Positions 26,725 through 35,482 are shown, numbered from the stretch's first letter. The stretch is DNA of 64,000 bases from Sulfurospirillum cavolei (GCF_000813325.1 NZ_BBQE01000004.1), one strand, 5' to 3'. Numbers and translations are program-made. Notes: generated by a model from the letters alone, not told the origin.

Positions 26725-27695
26725 AAAAACGCTCCGCTTTTACGATGATAGAGTTAGTGATGGTTATCGTGGTTTTCGGTATTATCGCAAGTATCGGAGC
26801 CGAGATTATCACGAAAATGTATGAAAACTATTTGCGAACGCGCGCGATCAATCGCCTACAGAGCCAAACCGAAATTACGCTAGAGCAAGTTGCCAAGCGT
26901 CTACAATATCGCATCAAAGATAGCGTAAGAGCAAGCAACGATAACGGTGCCTCGTGGCGAGCACTACCAAATGCGATAGCAGGATATGACACAATCGAGT
27001 GGATCGGGATCAGCAATGAAAGCTTTTTGGGCGAACATAACGGAACTTCCGTCGTTCCGGGATGGAGCGGCTTAATCGATATGAACGATACGGTTAATAC
27101 AAGCCATGCGGCAAGAACGCTTTCCACACCGGGAAGCAGGTTGGATTTTACCAACAATATTATCAAATCTCTTACCGACAATAATGTTGCCATGGATGGA
27201 ACGGCAATTAAGCACCCTGCACTTATTTTTAAAGGAGCAAAGCCGGGTACTTTTTCAAATTATTATGAAAATGCCATTACTATAGGGAACAATCCTTATG
27301 CAAGAAAGGTTCGATGCGTGGGTAATAATTGTGCGGCGAATTTTTCCACTTTACAACTTCTATCCAATGCGGCCAACGATGATTTGATCGACTATGACGG
27401 TGATGGGAATGGAGATCTCTTTGAACAATACTACCTCTCTCATAGTGCCTATGCCCTTGCTCCCGTAGGCACTGCCGATGATTTTAATCTGACGCTTTAT
27501 TACAATTATCAACCGTGGGAAGGTGAAACCTATACGCCACACGGTACACCGGCGGTACTTGCCGAACATGTCAGCACGTTTCGCATTCGCCAAGACGGCG
27601 ATGTTGTTCGTATTAAGCTTTGCATTCATGATGCCAACCAAAGTATTGCCAGTAATTTCGACTTTAGCGCATGCAAAGAAAAGGTTATTTACTAA
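26721..27695 (+). CDS. Minor pilin/pseudopilin 2 (PulJ/PilW-like)
   Basis: 324 residues starting MKKRSAFTMIELVMVIVVFGIIASIG. The prepilin site is KKRSA|FTMIEL, with Ala at -1 and Glu at +5. The length and the long variable C-terminal domain resemble PilW/GspJ-type minor pilins. Four sequons (EHNGT, DMNDT, DFNLT, DANQS) and two pairs of Cys (VRCVGNNCAAN and KLCIHD...SACKEK) are visible. It overlaps pilin 1 by 4 nt (ATGA), and its stop overlaps the start of pilin 3 (TAATG). Confidence 0.8.
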   Translation: MKKRSAFTMIELVMVIVVFGIIASIGAEIITKMYENYLRTRAINRLQSQTEITLEQVAKRLQYRIKDSVRASNDNGASWRALPNAIAGYDTIEWIGISNESFLGEHNGTSVVPGWSGLIDMNDTVNTSHAARTLSTPGSRLDFTNNIIKSLTDNNVAMDGTAIKHPALIFKGAKPGTFSNYYENAITIGNNPYARKVRCVGNNCAANFSTLQLLSNAANDDLIDYDGDGNGDLFEQYYLSHSAYALAPVGTADDFNLTLYYNYQPWEGETYTPHGTPAVLAEHVSTFRIRQDGDVVRIKLCIHDANQSIASNFDFSACKEKVIY

Positions 27696-28147
27696 TGAAA
27701 CGAGGTTTTACACTGATTACCGCCATTATATTTATCGTTTTAATTGCTACTATCGCGGCATTAGCACTCTCTTTTTCAACATTTTCGACTAAGCAGACCA
27801 GCGATCTCTATCTTAGAGAACAAGCCGAACTTTTACTTCAAAGCGGAACCGAATTTGCGCTTTTAGCCATCAGTGCTCATGAGATCAACGCAACCAATGG
27901 GTGCATCAATACCATTAATGCACAATACCCAAATACCGGAGCAAATGCCCTTTTTGACATCAATGCTACGATTTATTACATCGGTAACGGACTCCCTTTG
28001 GCATGCAATATTTTAGGCGATAACGCCCTAGCAACCACCGACTCCAATGTTACCGTCATTATCGATACCGTCGTTGAAACAACGCCCGGAAACAACATCT
28101 CCACCGAACCGATTCGCTTGCATCGCCGTACGATCCAAAAGCCGTAA
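27695..28147 (+). CDS. Minor pilin-like protein 3 lacking Glu5 (PilX/GspK-like)
   Basis: 150 residues starting MKRGFTLITAIIFIVLIATIAALALSF. The prepilin site KRG|FTLIT has the usual Gly at -1 and Phe at +1, but position +5 is Thr instead of the conserved Glu. This is a feature of tip-type subunits such as GspK, which cap the pilus. Three sequons (EINAT, DINAT, DSNVT) and two Cys are visible. Its ATG overlaps the stop of pilin 2. It is the last gene of the four-gene cluster; hpf follows with its own promoter. Confidence 0.72.
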   Translation: MKRGFTLITAIIFIVLIATIAALALSFSTFSTKQTSDLYLREQAELLLQSGTEFALLAISAHEINATNGCINTINAQYPNTGANALFDINATIYYIGNGLPLACNILGDNALATTDSNVTVIIDTVVETTPGNNISTEPIRLHRRTIQKP

Positions 28148-28189
28148 TTTCAAGCTTGAAAACTCCTTTTCATTTAAGGTTTCATTTGT

Positions 28190-28195
28190 TATACT
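28190..28195 (+). promoter_or_regulatory. Extended -10 of hpf
   Basis: TGT-TATACT, 44 nt before the hpf ATG. A strong SD (AAAAGGAG, about 28226-28233) precedes the start. Confidence 0.6.
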
Positions 28196-28238
28196 GACCT
28201 CATAAACCCGCACCGTGCGGGAAGGAAAAGGAGACAAG

Positions 28239-28754
28239 ATGAACACGAGTATCGTAGGTAAACAATTTGATTTGACCGAGCCGATTAAGGCTTATATCGA
28301 AGGAGCGGTTGATGCTCTTGGCAAATACAATTTGGATATTATCTCCGTGCGTACGGTGATCGCAGCAGACGAAAAAAACGGTAAAAAAGGCTTTAACGTC
28401 GAATTTGCGATTAACATGGCACATAAAAATACGATCGTTATCCAACAAAAAGACAAAGACGTCTATGCGGCGGTCGATCTTGCGATTGAGCGCGCTAAAA
28501 AAGTTCTACGTCGCCACCACGATAAAATTACCAATTATAAAGCAGTCGAAGAAGCCCCTCTTGTCGTCGAAAATCAAGAAGGTAGCGACGATGAGATCGT
28601 TCCGATGCGTTTAGACAGCTACAAGCCGATTGAAGTAGAAGACGCGATGAACGAGCTTAAAGCAAGCGACAAACAATTCCTCGTTTTCCACGATATGGAA
28701 GATAAATTCCGCGTTATGTATAAAAAAACCGACGGACGATTCGGTCTTTATTAA
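28239..28754 (+). CDS. hpf: Ribosome hibernation promoting factor, long form
   Basis: The 171 residues contain an N-terminal S30AE domain (MNTSIVGKQFDLTEPIKAYIEGAVDALGKYN) that blocks the decoding site, and a C-terminal dimerisation domain (IVPMRLDSYKPIEVEDAMNELKASDKQFLVFHDMEDKFRVMYKKTDGRFGLY) that pairs ribosomes into 100S particles. Start chosen at the ATG with AAGGAG upstream, not the GTG at 28215. It has its own promoter and terminator, so it is a single-gene unit. Confidence 0.95.
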   Translation: MNTSIVGKQFDLTEPIKAYIEGAVDALGKYNLDIISVRTVIAADEKNGKKGFNVEFAINMAHKNTIVIQQKDKDVYAAVDLAIERAKKVLRRHHDKITNYKAVEEAPLVVENQEGSDDEIVPMRLDSYKPIEVEDAMNELKASDKQFLVFHDMEDKFRVMYKKTDGRFGLY

Positions 28755-28761
28755 TCTTCAT

Positions 28762-28795
28762 GCCCACGTCAAGGTTTGCTTGACGTGGGCTTTTC
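28762..28795 (+). terminator. Terminator after hpf
   Basis: Perfect 11-bp stem (GCCCACGTCAA, 28762-28772, with 28780-28790), 7-nt loop, then TTTT. Confidence 0.88.
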
Positions 28796-28814
28796 TGTAT
28801 ATTTCCGCCTTCGT

Positions 28815-30638
28815 TTAACGTTGTACCGCCAATCGAGTTTGAGCCTCTTTTAAAATCGCTTCATCGCGTCCCATCTCAAACCACGAAAATTTCTTACCGC
28901 TTTGAATCACGCCCTCCACCACGTCACCGCCTTGACGATACGCTAAGTCGAGCTCGGCGATCTCAAAACCGTCTAAAGTTTGACTAAATTTTTCCAAGCG
29001 TTCGTTTTGCGGCGTATTGGTGTATAAAAAACAATACCCTTTAAGCCCGTTACGACTTACGCGACCTCGTAGTTGATGCAAACTTGCCAGTCCCAAACGC
29101 TCGGCACCGACGATCACGATAGTCGAAAGCCTCGGAAGCGAAATGCCCACTTCCACGACGGTCGTCGAGATGAGCAAATTGCCCTCCTCTTTAAACGTTT
29201 TTAAGACACTCTCTTTGTGCTTATCTTTTCCGTGCGTTACGAAGACACCTTCAAAATGCTTTTCCCAAAAACCGCGTCCCTCGTCGATCGACTGATAGTG
29301 GATCGCTTCGCTCTCTTCTACTAACGGATAGACGATAATACACTGCCTTTTTGCTTCGATTTCTCGGCGAATATGTTCCAAAAGCATTTTAAAATTTGCC
29401 TTTGCGATCACGTATGTCGTAATCTCTTTGGGAAACGGCAACGTTTTAATAAACGAAAAATCAACCAACGACGATTGTATCATACTCAGCGTTCGAGGAA
29501 TCGGCGTTGCCGAAAACTGTAAATAATGCGGATACCACGTTCCTTTGGAAGAGACCAACGCCGAAAGCAAGGCTCGTTGTTTGGTACCGAAACGATGCTG
29601 TTCGTCGACCATCACCAATGCGCACCTCGGCAATTCTTTATACAAAAGCGCATGCGTACCGACTAAAAAGTCAAACTTCGCCAAATCTTCTTTCGTATCG
29701 GACTCTTGCGTGACCAAAAGCGTCTTGACATGTAAGGGTAAAAAACGTTTTGCCTCTTCAAATAATTGCGTCGCCAAGACGCTTGTCGGTGCCATTAAAA
29801 CGGCTTTTTGCGGGTATGCCATCATCACGGACGCTAAAATGACCATCGTCTTACCGCAACCGACGTCGCCCATAATAACGCGTTTGGCGGCATTTTCACT
29901 TTGAAAATCGTGCTTAATCTCCGCAATGACTTTTTGCTGGTCGTGCGTTAAACGAAAGGGCAAAGTTGCGATAAACGCTTTTTCATCGCCGATCAGTTTT
30001 GCACACGAAGGAAAGGTCGTTTTTTTGGCGGAAAGTTTTCGAAGATAATTGAAAATTTCGACGAATTTGAGACAGGAAATCGTCTCGTGCGTATAGGCGT
30101 TCGACAATGCCGCTGCTTCTTGGGGCGTAGGAAAATGAAGGCTTAAAAGCGTGTGCGCCTCTTTGACATGTAAGCCTTCTTCGAGCAAGGTTTTTTCACT
30201 GACGTAACGCGCCATCAACGTGCTCACGGTTTTGCTTTGAAGCGGCGTTTTATACTTACATGTCAGCGTATTGACCTGTGTAACGACTTGCGGTTGTATC
30301 ATCTGCCACCTTCCGCCGTTGTAACTCAACTTGCCGCTGACGAAGAGTTCTCCCCCTCGCTTGAACACCGCTTTATGATAAGGCTTGAGCGCAAAAATAA
30401 CACCGTCAAAATGCATCTGCCACGCTTCGCAAAAAAAACGGATCTGAAGCACTTTGGGCGTTTGCGTCAGAGCCGTTATTTTCACGAAGACGGTATTGAC
30501 GCGATCCAGCAGCGGCGAAGGAGAAAGATAGGTATTTTCATAGGCAGAGGGAAGCAGAAGCGCTAAATCTAAAAGCGTTCCTACTCCTAATTTTTTGAAA
30601 CGTTCCTTATCGAGAGGATCGCATTCAATGTTTTTCAC
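28815..30638 (-). CDS. recG: ATP-dependent DNA helicase RecG, short form
   Basis: Branch-migration helicase for stalled forks and recombination intermediates. The 607 residues show an OB-like wedge region, Walker A GDVGCGKTMV near residue 253, a DEQH box (LVMVDEQHRFGTKQRALL), motif III FSATPIPRTL, and motif VI QLRGRVSRNG. It is shorter than the ~690-residue E. coli protein, the N-terminal wedge being reduced. It overlaps the upstream M16-like gene by 14 nt. Confidence 0.93.
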   Translation of the reverse strand: MKNIECDPLDKERFKKLGVGTLLDLALLLPSAYENTYLSPSPLLDRVNTVFVKITALTQTPKVLQIRFFCEAWQMHFDGVIFALKPYHKAVFKRGGELFVSGKLSYNGGRWQMIQPQVVTQVNTLTCKYKTPLQSKTVSTLMARYVSEKTLLEEGLHVKEAHTLLSLHFPTPQEAAALSNAYTHETISCLKFVEIFNYLRKLSAKKTTFPSCAKLIGDEKAFIATLPFRLTHDQQKVIAEIKHDFQSENAAKRVIMGDVGCGKTMVILASVMMAYPQKAVLMAPTSVLATQLFEEAKRFLPLHVKTLLVTQESDTKEDLAKFDFLVGTHALLYKELPRCALVMVDEQHRFGTKQRALLSALVSSKGTWYPHYLQFSATPIPRTLSMIQSSLVDFSFIKTLPFPKEITTYVIAKANFKMLLEHIRREIEAKRQCIIVYPLVEESEAIHYQSIDEGRGFWEKHFEGVFVTHGKDKHKESVLKTFKEEGNLLISTTVVEVGISLPRLSTIVIVGAERLGLASLHQLRGRVSRNGLKGYCFLYTNTPQNERLEKFSQTLDGFEIAELDLAYRQGGDVVEGVIQSGKKFSWFEMGRDEAILKEAQTRLAVQR

Positions 30639-31923
30639 GTTTGGTTACGACCGAAAAGCTTAACGCGGTAATTTCGTCATGTTTCTTGATAAACGCGTTT
30701 AACTCGGGAAGCGTCAATTTTTCTATTTTTTCGAGCTGTTGCTTGGAGTGTCCTTGCTCGTAACCGTTGTAATACTCAAAAAAAGCACGGGAGAGTCTTT
30801 GCGAAAGCGTTTCGTTACGAAGCGGCTCGGAACCGAGTAAAAAACGTTTGGCTTGGTCGAGTTCTTCTTGCGTCGCTCCTTGTTCGACAAAACGTTTGAT
30901 CTCTTGTGCGACGATCTTTTTTGCTTCTTCAAGGTTTTCGTTCTTCGTTTGAAGATGACCGGTAAAACTGCTATGCGATTTGCCGATACTGCTTCTACTG
31001 TAACTCGAATATGCCAATCCTCGCTTCACGCGTACCTCTTCCATCAAACGGCTTCCAAAACCGCTCTCGCCCAAAATAAAGCTCGCGACTTTGGCTTTGT
31101 ACGCTTCCGAATCACCGCTTTTCATGTAAAAAGGCGCCCCGAAATAGATATAAGCCTGCTCGCTCTCTTTGTAGACGATCTGTTCTTTGGCGTCTTTATT
31201 CGCGTCAAAATACGGCATCGCCTTGATATGTCCGTGCTTAAACTCGCTTAATACGGGAAGCAGCATCGTTTTAAGCTCCTCAAGCTCGATGTCGCCGCCC
31301 GCAACAATAATCAGGTTTTGTAAGCTGACGCGTTCTTTGTAAAACGTTTCAACGTCTTTAAGTTTTAAGGCTTTGATGCTTTTCACTTCTCCGCTATAGG
31401 GATGCGCAAAAGGCGTCTCTTTAAAAATCAATTTTTGAAGATTGAGATTGGCGATATAGTCAAAGTCGCTCTCTTTATTGGAGAGCATGCCCAACGTTAA
31501 AAGTTTGATTTTTTCGAAACTCTCTTTGGAAAAATTAGGACTTTTGACCAATTTCCCCAACATCTCAAGCGCATAAGGGAACTGCTCTTTGAGCGATGAA
31601 ACTTCAAATACCAGCGTTTCAACGCCTGCATGCGCATCTAACGAGATCGCGCGAAACTCAAGCTCTTCGGCAAACGCGGTTGCTCCCATCTCTTTGGTTC
31701 CCTCGCCGAGCATCGCCGCTAAAAACTTTGCAATTCCCTCATGCTCTTTATCTTCCATACTTCCGGCGTTTTGAACCACGATCTGAACGGATGCTATCGG
31801 TAAGGTCGTATCTTTTTCAAATACCACGGGAACGGCAACCTCGCCGACCTTGATATGACTAATCTCTTGAGCCACTACTACTCCTTGTAACAAAATCACC
31901 AATGCGATTATTAATTTTTTCAT
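30625..31923 (-). CDS. M16-family protein with degenerate zinc site
   Basis: 432 residues with a signal peptide (MKKLIIALVILLQGVVVAQ) and two M16-type half domains. The second contains GFGSRLMEEVRVKRGLAYSSYS, the usual substrate-side motif. The inverted zinc motif HxxEH should occur in GIAxFLxxM, but residues 66-70 read KFLAA, so all three key residues are absent. It is therefore probably a non-catalytic M16 subunit or a chaperone-like homologue. An active partner is not in the window. It sits in a run mqnC-M16-recG with small overlaps. Confidence 0.85.
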   Translation of the reverse strand: MKKLIIALVILLQGVVVAQEISHIKVGEVAVPVVFEKDTTLPIASVQIVVQNAGSMEDKEHEGIAKFLAAMLGEGTKEMGATAFAEELEFRAISLDAHAGVETLVFEVSSLKEQFPYALEMLGKLVKSPNFSKESFEKIKLLTLGMLSNKESDFDYIANLNLQKLIFKETPFAHPYSGEVKSIKALKLKDVETFYKERVSLQNLIIVAGGDIELEELKTMLLPVLSEFKHGHIKAMPYFDANKDAKEQIVYKESEQAYIYFGAPFYMKSGDSEAYKAKVASFILGESGFGSRLMEEVRVKRGLAYSSYSRSSIGKSHSSFTGHLQTKNENLEEAKKIVAQEIKRFVEQGATQEELDQAKRFLLGSEPLRNETLSQRLSRAFFEYYNGYEQGHSKQQLEKIEKLTLPELNAFIKKHDEITALSFSVVTKREKH

Positions 31924-32969
31924 GCAAATTTCTCCAAAATCGTATACGCCGTATCCCGTTTGGCGGGAATGGAGCCGATGTCTTTGATGAGTTTGATCAT
32001 CTCGGCTTGATTCATACGATTAGCCGCACCTGCGGCTTTAACGACGTTTTCTTCCATCATGGTACTTCCCAAATCGTTTGCTCCGAACAGAAGTGCCAAC
32101 TGGCCGATGTAACTGCCTTGCGTTACCCATGAACTTTGAATATTTTTAAAATTATCCAAATACAAGCGACTGACCGCTAAAAGCCGTAAATAACGATTGG
32201 AAGACTGTTTTTGAATTTCGGGATGCTCGGCTTTTAACTTCGTATGATCGCTTTGAAAACTCCACATGATAAACGCGCGAAATCCACCCGTTTGATCTTG
32301 CAATGCTCGAATTTTATCCCAATGCTCCACAATCTCTTCATCGCTCTCCAGCGTTCCGAACATCATCGTAGCGGTTGTTTTCATGCCGATTTCGTGCGCG
32401 GTTTTGTGAACGTCGAGCCACTGTTGCGCACTCAATTTTTTCGGCGCAACCAAATCGCGCACGCGGTCGCTTAAAATTTCCGCTCCGGCTCCCGGAATAC
32501 TGTAAAGCCCTTTGGCGTGAAGTCTGGTTAAAACCTCTTTGTAACTCAGTTTGGAAATGCGCGCGATATAATCAATCTCTATCGCCGAAAATCCGTGGAT
32601 CGTAATACTCGGATAATGCGTGGCTATCCACTCCACCAACGCTTCGTACCAGTCGATTTTTAACGTCGGATGTACGCCGCCTTGAAATAAAATCTGCGTG
32701 CCGCCGATAGCGATCAATTCCTCGATTTTCTCTCCGATTTGCTCAAACGAGAGCACGTATGCCTCTTCTTCTTTCGCATGACGGTAAAACGCGCAAAATT
32801 TACAATCGACCCAACACACGTTGGTATAATTAATATTGCGATCCACCACAAACGTCGTTATATTTTCGGGGTGAAGCTCCCTTTTTCGCGCCGACGCCAT
32901 CTGTCCTAAAGTGTTGAGATCGGCTTCGCGTATTAAACGTAACGCTTCCTCACGACTCATACGTTCCAT
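31920..32969 (-). CDS. mqnC: Cyclic dehypoxanthinyl futalosine synthase MqnC
   Basis: Radical-SAM enzyme of the futalosine route to menaquinone. The 349 residues carry the cluster-binding CWVDCKFCAF (Cys-x3-Cys-x2-Cys) near residue 54. Further markers are ILFQGGVHPTLKIDWYEAL, IPGAGAEILSDRVR, TATMMFGTLES and the C-terminal FGANDLGSTMMEENVVKAAG. The last distinguishes MqnC from MqnE-type relatives. The second Met (MSREEAL) could be the true start. Agrees with a menaquinone-respiring Campylobacterota. Confidence 0.93.
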   Translation of the reverse strand: MERMSREEALRLIREADLNTLGQMASARKRELHPENITTFVVDRNINYTNVCWVDCKFCAFYRHAKEEEAYVLSFEQIGEKIEELIAIGGTQILFQGGVHPTLKIDWYEALVEWIATHYPSITIHGFSAIEIDYIARISKLSYKEVLTRLHAKGLYSIPGAGAEILSDRVRDLVAPKKLSAQQWLDVHKTAHEIGMKTTATMMFGTLESDEEIVEHWDKIRALQDQTGGFRAFIMWSFQSDHTKLKAEHPEIQKQSSNRYLRLLAVSRLYLDNFKNIQSSWVTQGSYIGQLALLFGANDLGSTMMEENVVKAAGAANRMNQAEMIKLIKDIGSIPAKRDTAYTILEKFA

Positions 32970-33501
32970 AAAAATCCTTTTTTAAAAAAACCGCGCCGAA
33001 CAAACCGCTAAGCGGAATGATGCTGAGCCCTATCAAAAATGCTACGGCATCGAATCGGCTCTTATGCACTAAAACCGATAACGTTAAAAATAAAATACCG
33101 TAGGTCGCGATACGATACACCGAAAACGCACTCTTATAGCTTAAAGAGAGATTTTGAAAACTCTCTTTAAAGCCGATTTTAGGCGGTTTTTTCTCTGATT
33201 CAAGCGGGTGATCTTGCGTCGTAGCGTCTTCGTTCTCTTTATCGCTTTCTTCGTCGTCGTCCTCGTAGTAATGCTCAAATTTATCCGGAGGTATCGCTCC
33301 TGTCGCCAAACGCGATTGTACCATGCGGTGATACGAATAAAACGATGCAAACGTAATCAACAAAGAACAGGCAAATGCCGCTTGCGTGTTTAAAAGCCAG
33401 TTGCCGCCTTGCATCAACGAGACGGCAAAAACCGCTACGTCCCCTGTAAGGTACGCCAGCAAAAATTTAATGCTCGTCTTTCTCATCGTCGTCTTTGACA
33501 T
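32950..33501 (-). CDS. Membrane protein of unknown function with acidic loop
   Basis: 183 residues, no family recognised. Four hydrophobic segments are visible (about residues 12-28, 38-55, 130-147 and 150-172). They are separated by a strongly charged Asp/Glu/Lys-rich loop (KFEHYYEDDDEESDKENEDA, about 75-110). Neither the ATG at 33501 nor the in-frame one at 33486 has a clear SD, so translation probably depends on the upstream AtpZ-like gene, whose end it overlaps by 35 nt. Confidence 0.7.
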   Translation of the reverse strand: MSKTTMRKTSIKFLLAYLTGDVAVFAVSLMQGGNWLLNTQAAFACSLLITFASFYSYHRMVQSRLATGAIPPDKFEHYYEDDDEESDKENEDATTQDHPLESEKKPPKIGFKESFQNLSLSYKSAFSVYRIATYGILFLTLSVLVHKSRFDAVAFLIGLSIIPLSGLFGAVFLKKDFYGTYES

Positions 33502-33760
33502 GTCGATAATTTTGATAACGTACGTCGTCTTTAAGCTCGTCTAGCGAACGAAGGTTCTTTTTATAGGCTTTGTAAACATTCAAAATCGCTCCGCCTACGC
33601 CCCAAAAAACGCCGAGCCATAAAAGCCACGGCATTTGGAAGTATCGGCTCATCCAAAAGCCGGCTCCCGCGCCGAGTGCTACGGCAACGACCATTGAGAT
33701 ACCTAAAGAGAGCTGTTCGGCTCCTTCGATCAATTTTCCGTATTTCGGCTTTTCGCTCAT
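33467..33760 (-). CDS. AtpZ/AtpI-family small membrane protein
   Basis: 97 residues with two membrane helices: LSLGISMVVAVALGAGAGFWMSRYF and LLWLGVFWGVGGAILNVYKAY. This matches the AtpZ/AtpI fold, whose members assist ATP synthase assembly or Mg2+ uptake. The C-terminal tail is charged (KDDDEKDEH). It is not next to atp genes here; it overlaps hemL by 4 nt. Confidence 0.82.
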   Translation of the reverse strand: MSEKPKYGKLIEGAEQLSLGISMVVAVALGAGAGFWMSRYFQMPWLLWLGVFWGVGGAILNVYKAYKKNLRSLDELKDDVRYQNYRHVKDDDEKDEH

Positions 33761-35046
33761 GCCATCTCTTTAAAAACTTTTTGCGCCGCTTCGATCGTAT
33801 CGTCGATCATCGCGTCGCTAATCGCCGTCGAAATAAATCCGGTTTCAAACTGTGAGCAAGCAAAATAGAACCCTTCCTTCAACATGCCTTGGTGAAATGC
33901 CGCAAAACGCTTCGTATCGGACGAAAGCGCATCGGCAAAATTTCTCACGGGCTTATCGTTAAAGAAAAAGCCGAACATAGAGCCGATCGCATCGACTTGC
34001 AGTGCGATACCCGCATCACTAGCCGCACTTTTAAGCCCTTCGACCAAGCGTTTAGCTTTGGCTTCCAGCGAAGCGTAAACGACTGCTTCATTTTCGATGA
34101 GTTGCTCAAGTGAAGCCAAACCCGCCGCCATCGCGACCGGATTGCCGCTGAGAGTTCCGGCTTGATATACCGGACCTTGCGGCGAAAGGCTATCCATAAT
34201 CTCGGCACGTCCCGCGAATGCACCGACGGGCATACCGCCGCCGATTACTTTTCCAAACGTCACTAAATCCGGAACGGTACCGTAAATACCTTGCGCTCCT
34301 TTTAACGACGCGCGAAACCCGCTCATCACTTCGTCAAAAATTAAAAGCGCGCCGTGCTTTTCGCACAAGGCTTTTAAATCTTCCAAAAATTTCGGATCGG
34401 CGGGAACGAATCCCATATTGCCCGCAAGCGGTTCGATGATGACGCACGCGATGTTTTTAGAATGTTTAAAGCACTCTTTAACGCTTTTGATATCGTTGTA
34501 TTTCGCAAGCAGCGTATGTTTCGTCAAATCGGCGGGAACGCCCGGAGAGCTGGGATTGCCAAACGTCGTCGCGCCGCTTCCCGCTTGCACCAAAAGCGAA
34601 TCGCTGTGCCCGTGATAACACCCTTCAAATTTGACGATGTCGTCTTTACATGTAAAACCTCTTGCCAAACGAATCGCACTCATAACCGCCTCGGTTCCGC
34701 TACTGACAAACCTTACTTTGTCGATTTCGGGGAAAAGCGAACAGATTAAACCGGCGAGTTTGGTCTCCGCTTTGGTCGGTGCTCCGAAACTAAGCCCTTT
34801 TTTTACCGCTTTGATGACCGCTTTTTCAATCGTATCGTCGGCATGACCGAAAATAAGCGGTCCCCAACTTTGAACGTAATCGACGTAACGGTTATCGTCT
34901 ATGTCGATCAAATACGCACCTTCGCCTTTTTTAATAAATAACGGCGTTCCTCCAACGCTTTGAAACGCCCGAACCGGAGAATCCACGCCTCCGGGAATGA
35001 CGCGACACGCTTTCTCGTACGCTTTGACGCTCTTATCCTGATTCAT
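33757..35046 (-). CDS. hemL: Glutamate-1-semialdehyde 2,1-aminomutase
   Basis: PLP enzyme forming 5-aminolevulinate in the C5 route to heme. The 429 residues show RVIPGGVDSPVRAFQSVGGTPLF, FVSSGTEAVMSAIRLARGFT, the cofactor Asp in LLIFDEVMSGFR, and the Schiff-base Lys in VTFGKVIGGGMPVGAF near residue 264. I chose the second of two close ATGs (35046), which gives proper spacing to GAGGA; the first at 35052 abuts it. A perfect TTTACATGTAAA palindrome lies inside the coding region. Confidence 0.96.
   Translation of the reverse strand: MNQDKSVKAYEKACRVIPGGVDSPVRAFQSVGGTPLFIKKGEGAYLIDIDDNRYVDYVQSWGPLIFGHADDTIEKAVIKAVKKGLSFGAPTKAETKLAGLICSLFPEIDKVRFVSSGTEAVMSAIRLARGFTCKDDIVKFEGCYHGHSDSLLVQAGSGATTFGNPSSPGVPADLTKHTLLAKYNDIKSVKECFKHSKNIACVIIEPLAGNMGFVPADPKFLEDLKALCEKHGALLIFDEVMSGFRASLKGAQGIYGTVPDLVTFGKVIGGGMPVGAFAGRAEIMDSLSPQGPVYQAGTLSGNPVAMAAGLASLEQLIENEAVVYASLEAKAKRLVEGLKSAASDAGIALQVDAIGSMFGFFFNDKPVRNFADALSSDTKRFAAFHQGMLKEGFYFACSQFETGFISTAISDAMIDDTIEAAQKVFKEMA
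34645..34656. repeat. Palindrome TTTACATGTAAA inside hemL
   Basis: Exact 12-nt copy within coding sequence (it encodes part of FTCKDD). It shows the motif is not confined to gaps between genes. Confidence 0.6.
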
Positions 35047-35106
35047 CTTCATTCCTCGTACTCTATTTTTGATTATTTTACTGAAACTTTGCCTATAAAC
35101 CGCTTT

Positions 35107-35454
35107 TTACTTTTTCACTTCGCTTGAAACGTAGTAATACAGACTATCGATCTCCTGCCACGTTAAAAAGTAGGTCGGCATGACTTTATGTTGTGTCGTT
35201 AAGGCGTGGAAAAAACGCTCTTTACTTAAGTTTGTAATATTTGGAGCTTCTAAAACGACGGTTTTACCTTTGAGCGTATACTGGGAGATAATCGTACCTT
35301 CCCCTTTTTCTCCGTGGCATTTATTGCAGCCGATCCCCCGAGGATTGGAATAGAGCATTTTGGCATATTCCATTTTCGTGATAAAATCTTCACTCCGAAG
35401 CGATACGCCAGATAGCAGTAAAAATATCGTAACCCCAAGCCCCAGTCGCTTCAA
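35107..35454 (-). CDS. Small monoheme cytochrome c
   Basis: 115 residues with a signal peptide (MKRLGLGVTIFLLLSGVSLRS), a single heme-binding CNKCH (Cys43, Cys46, His47), and a likely axial Met in KVMPTYFLT near residue 92. A small periplasmic electron carrier of class I type; its redox partners are not visible. It is upstream of nothing obvious on this strand except hemL, and its 5' side faces the structured repeat and folD. Confidence 0.88.
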   Translation of the reverse strand: MKRLGLGVTIFLLLSGVSLRSEDFITKMEYAKMLYSNPRGIGCNKCHGEKGEGTIISQYTLKGKTVVLEAPNITNLSKERFFHALTTQHKVMPTYFLTWQEIDSLYYYVSSEVKK

Positions 35455-35482
35455 AACCCTTTTATCCCTTCTTTTAATAAAC

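Noticed and set aside
28239..28754. hpf as fourth gene of the pilin cluster
   Set aside because: It has its own extended -10, SD and terminator, and host-like composition.
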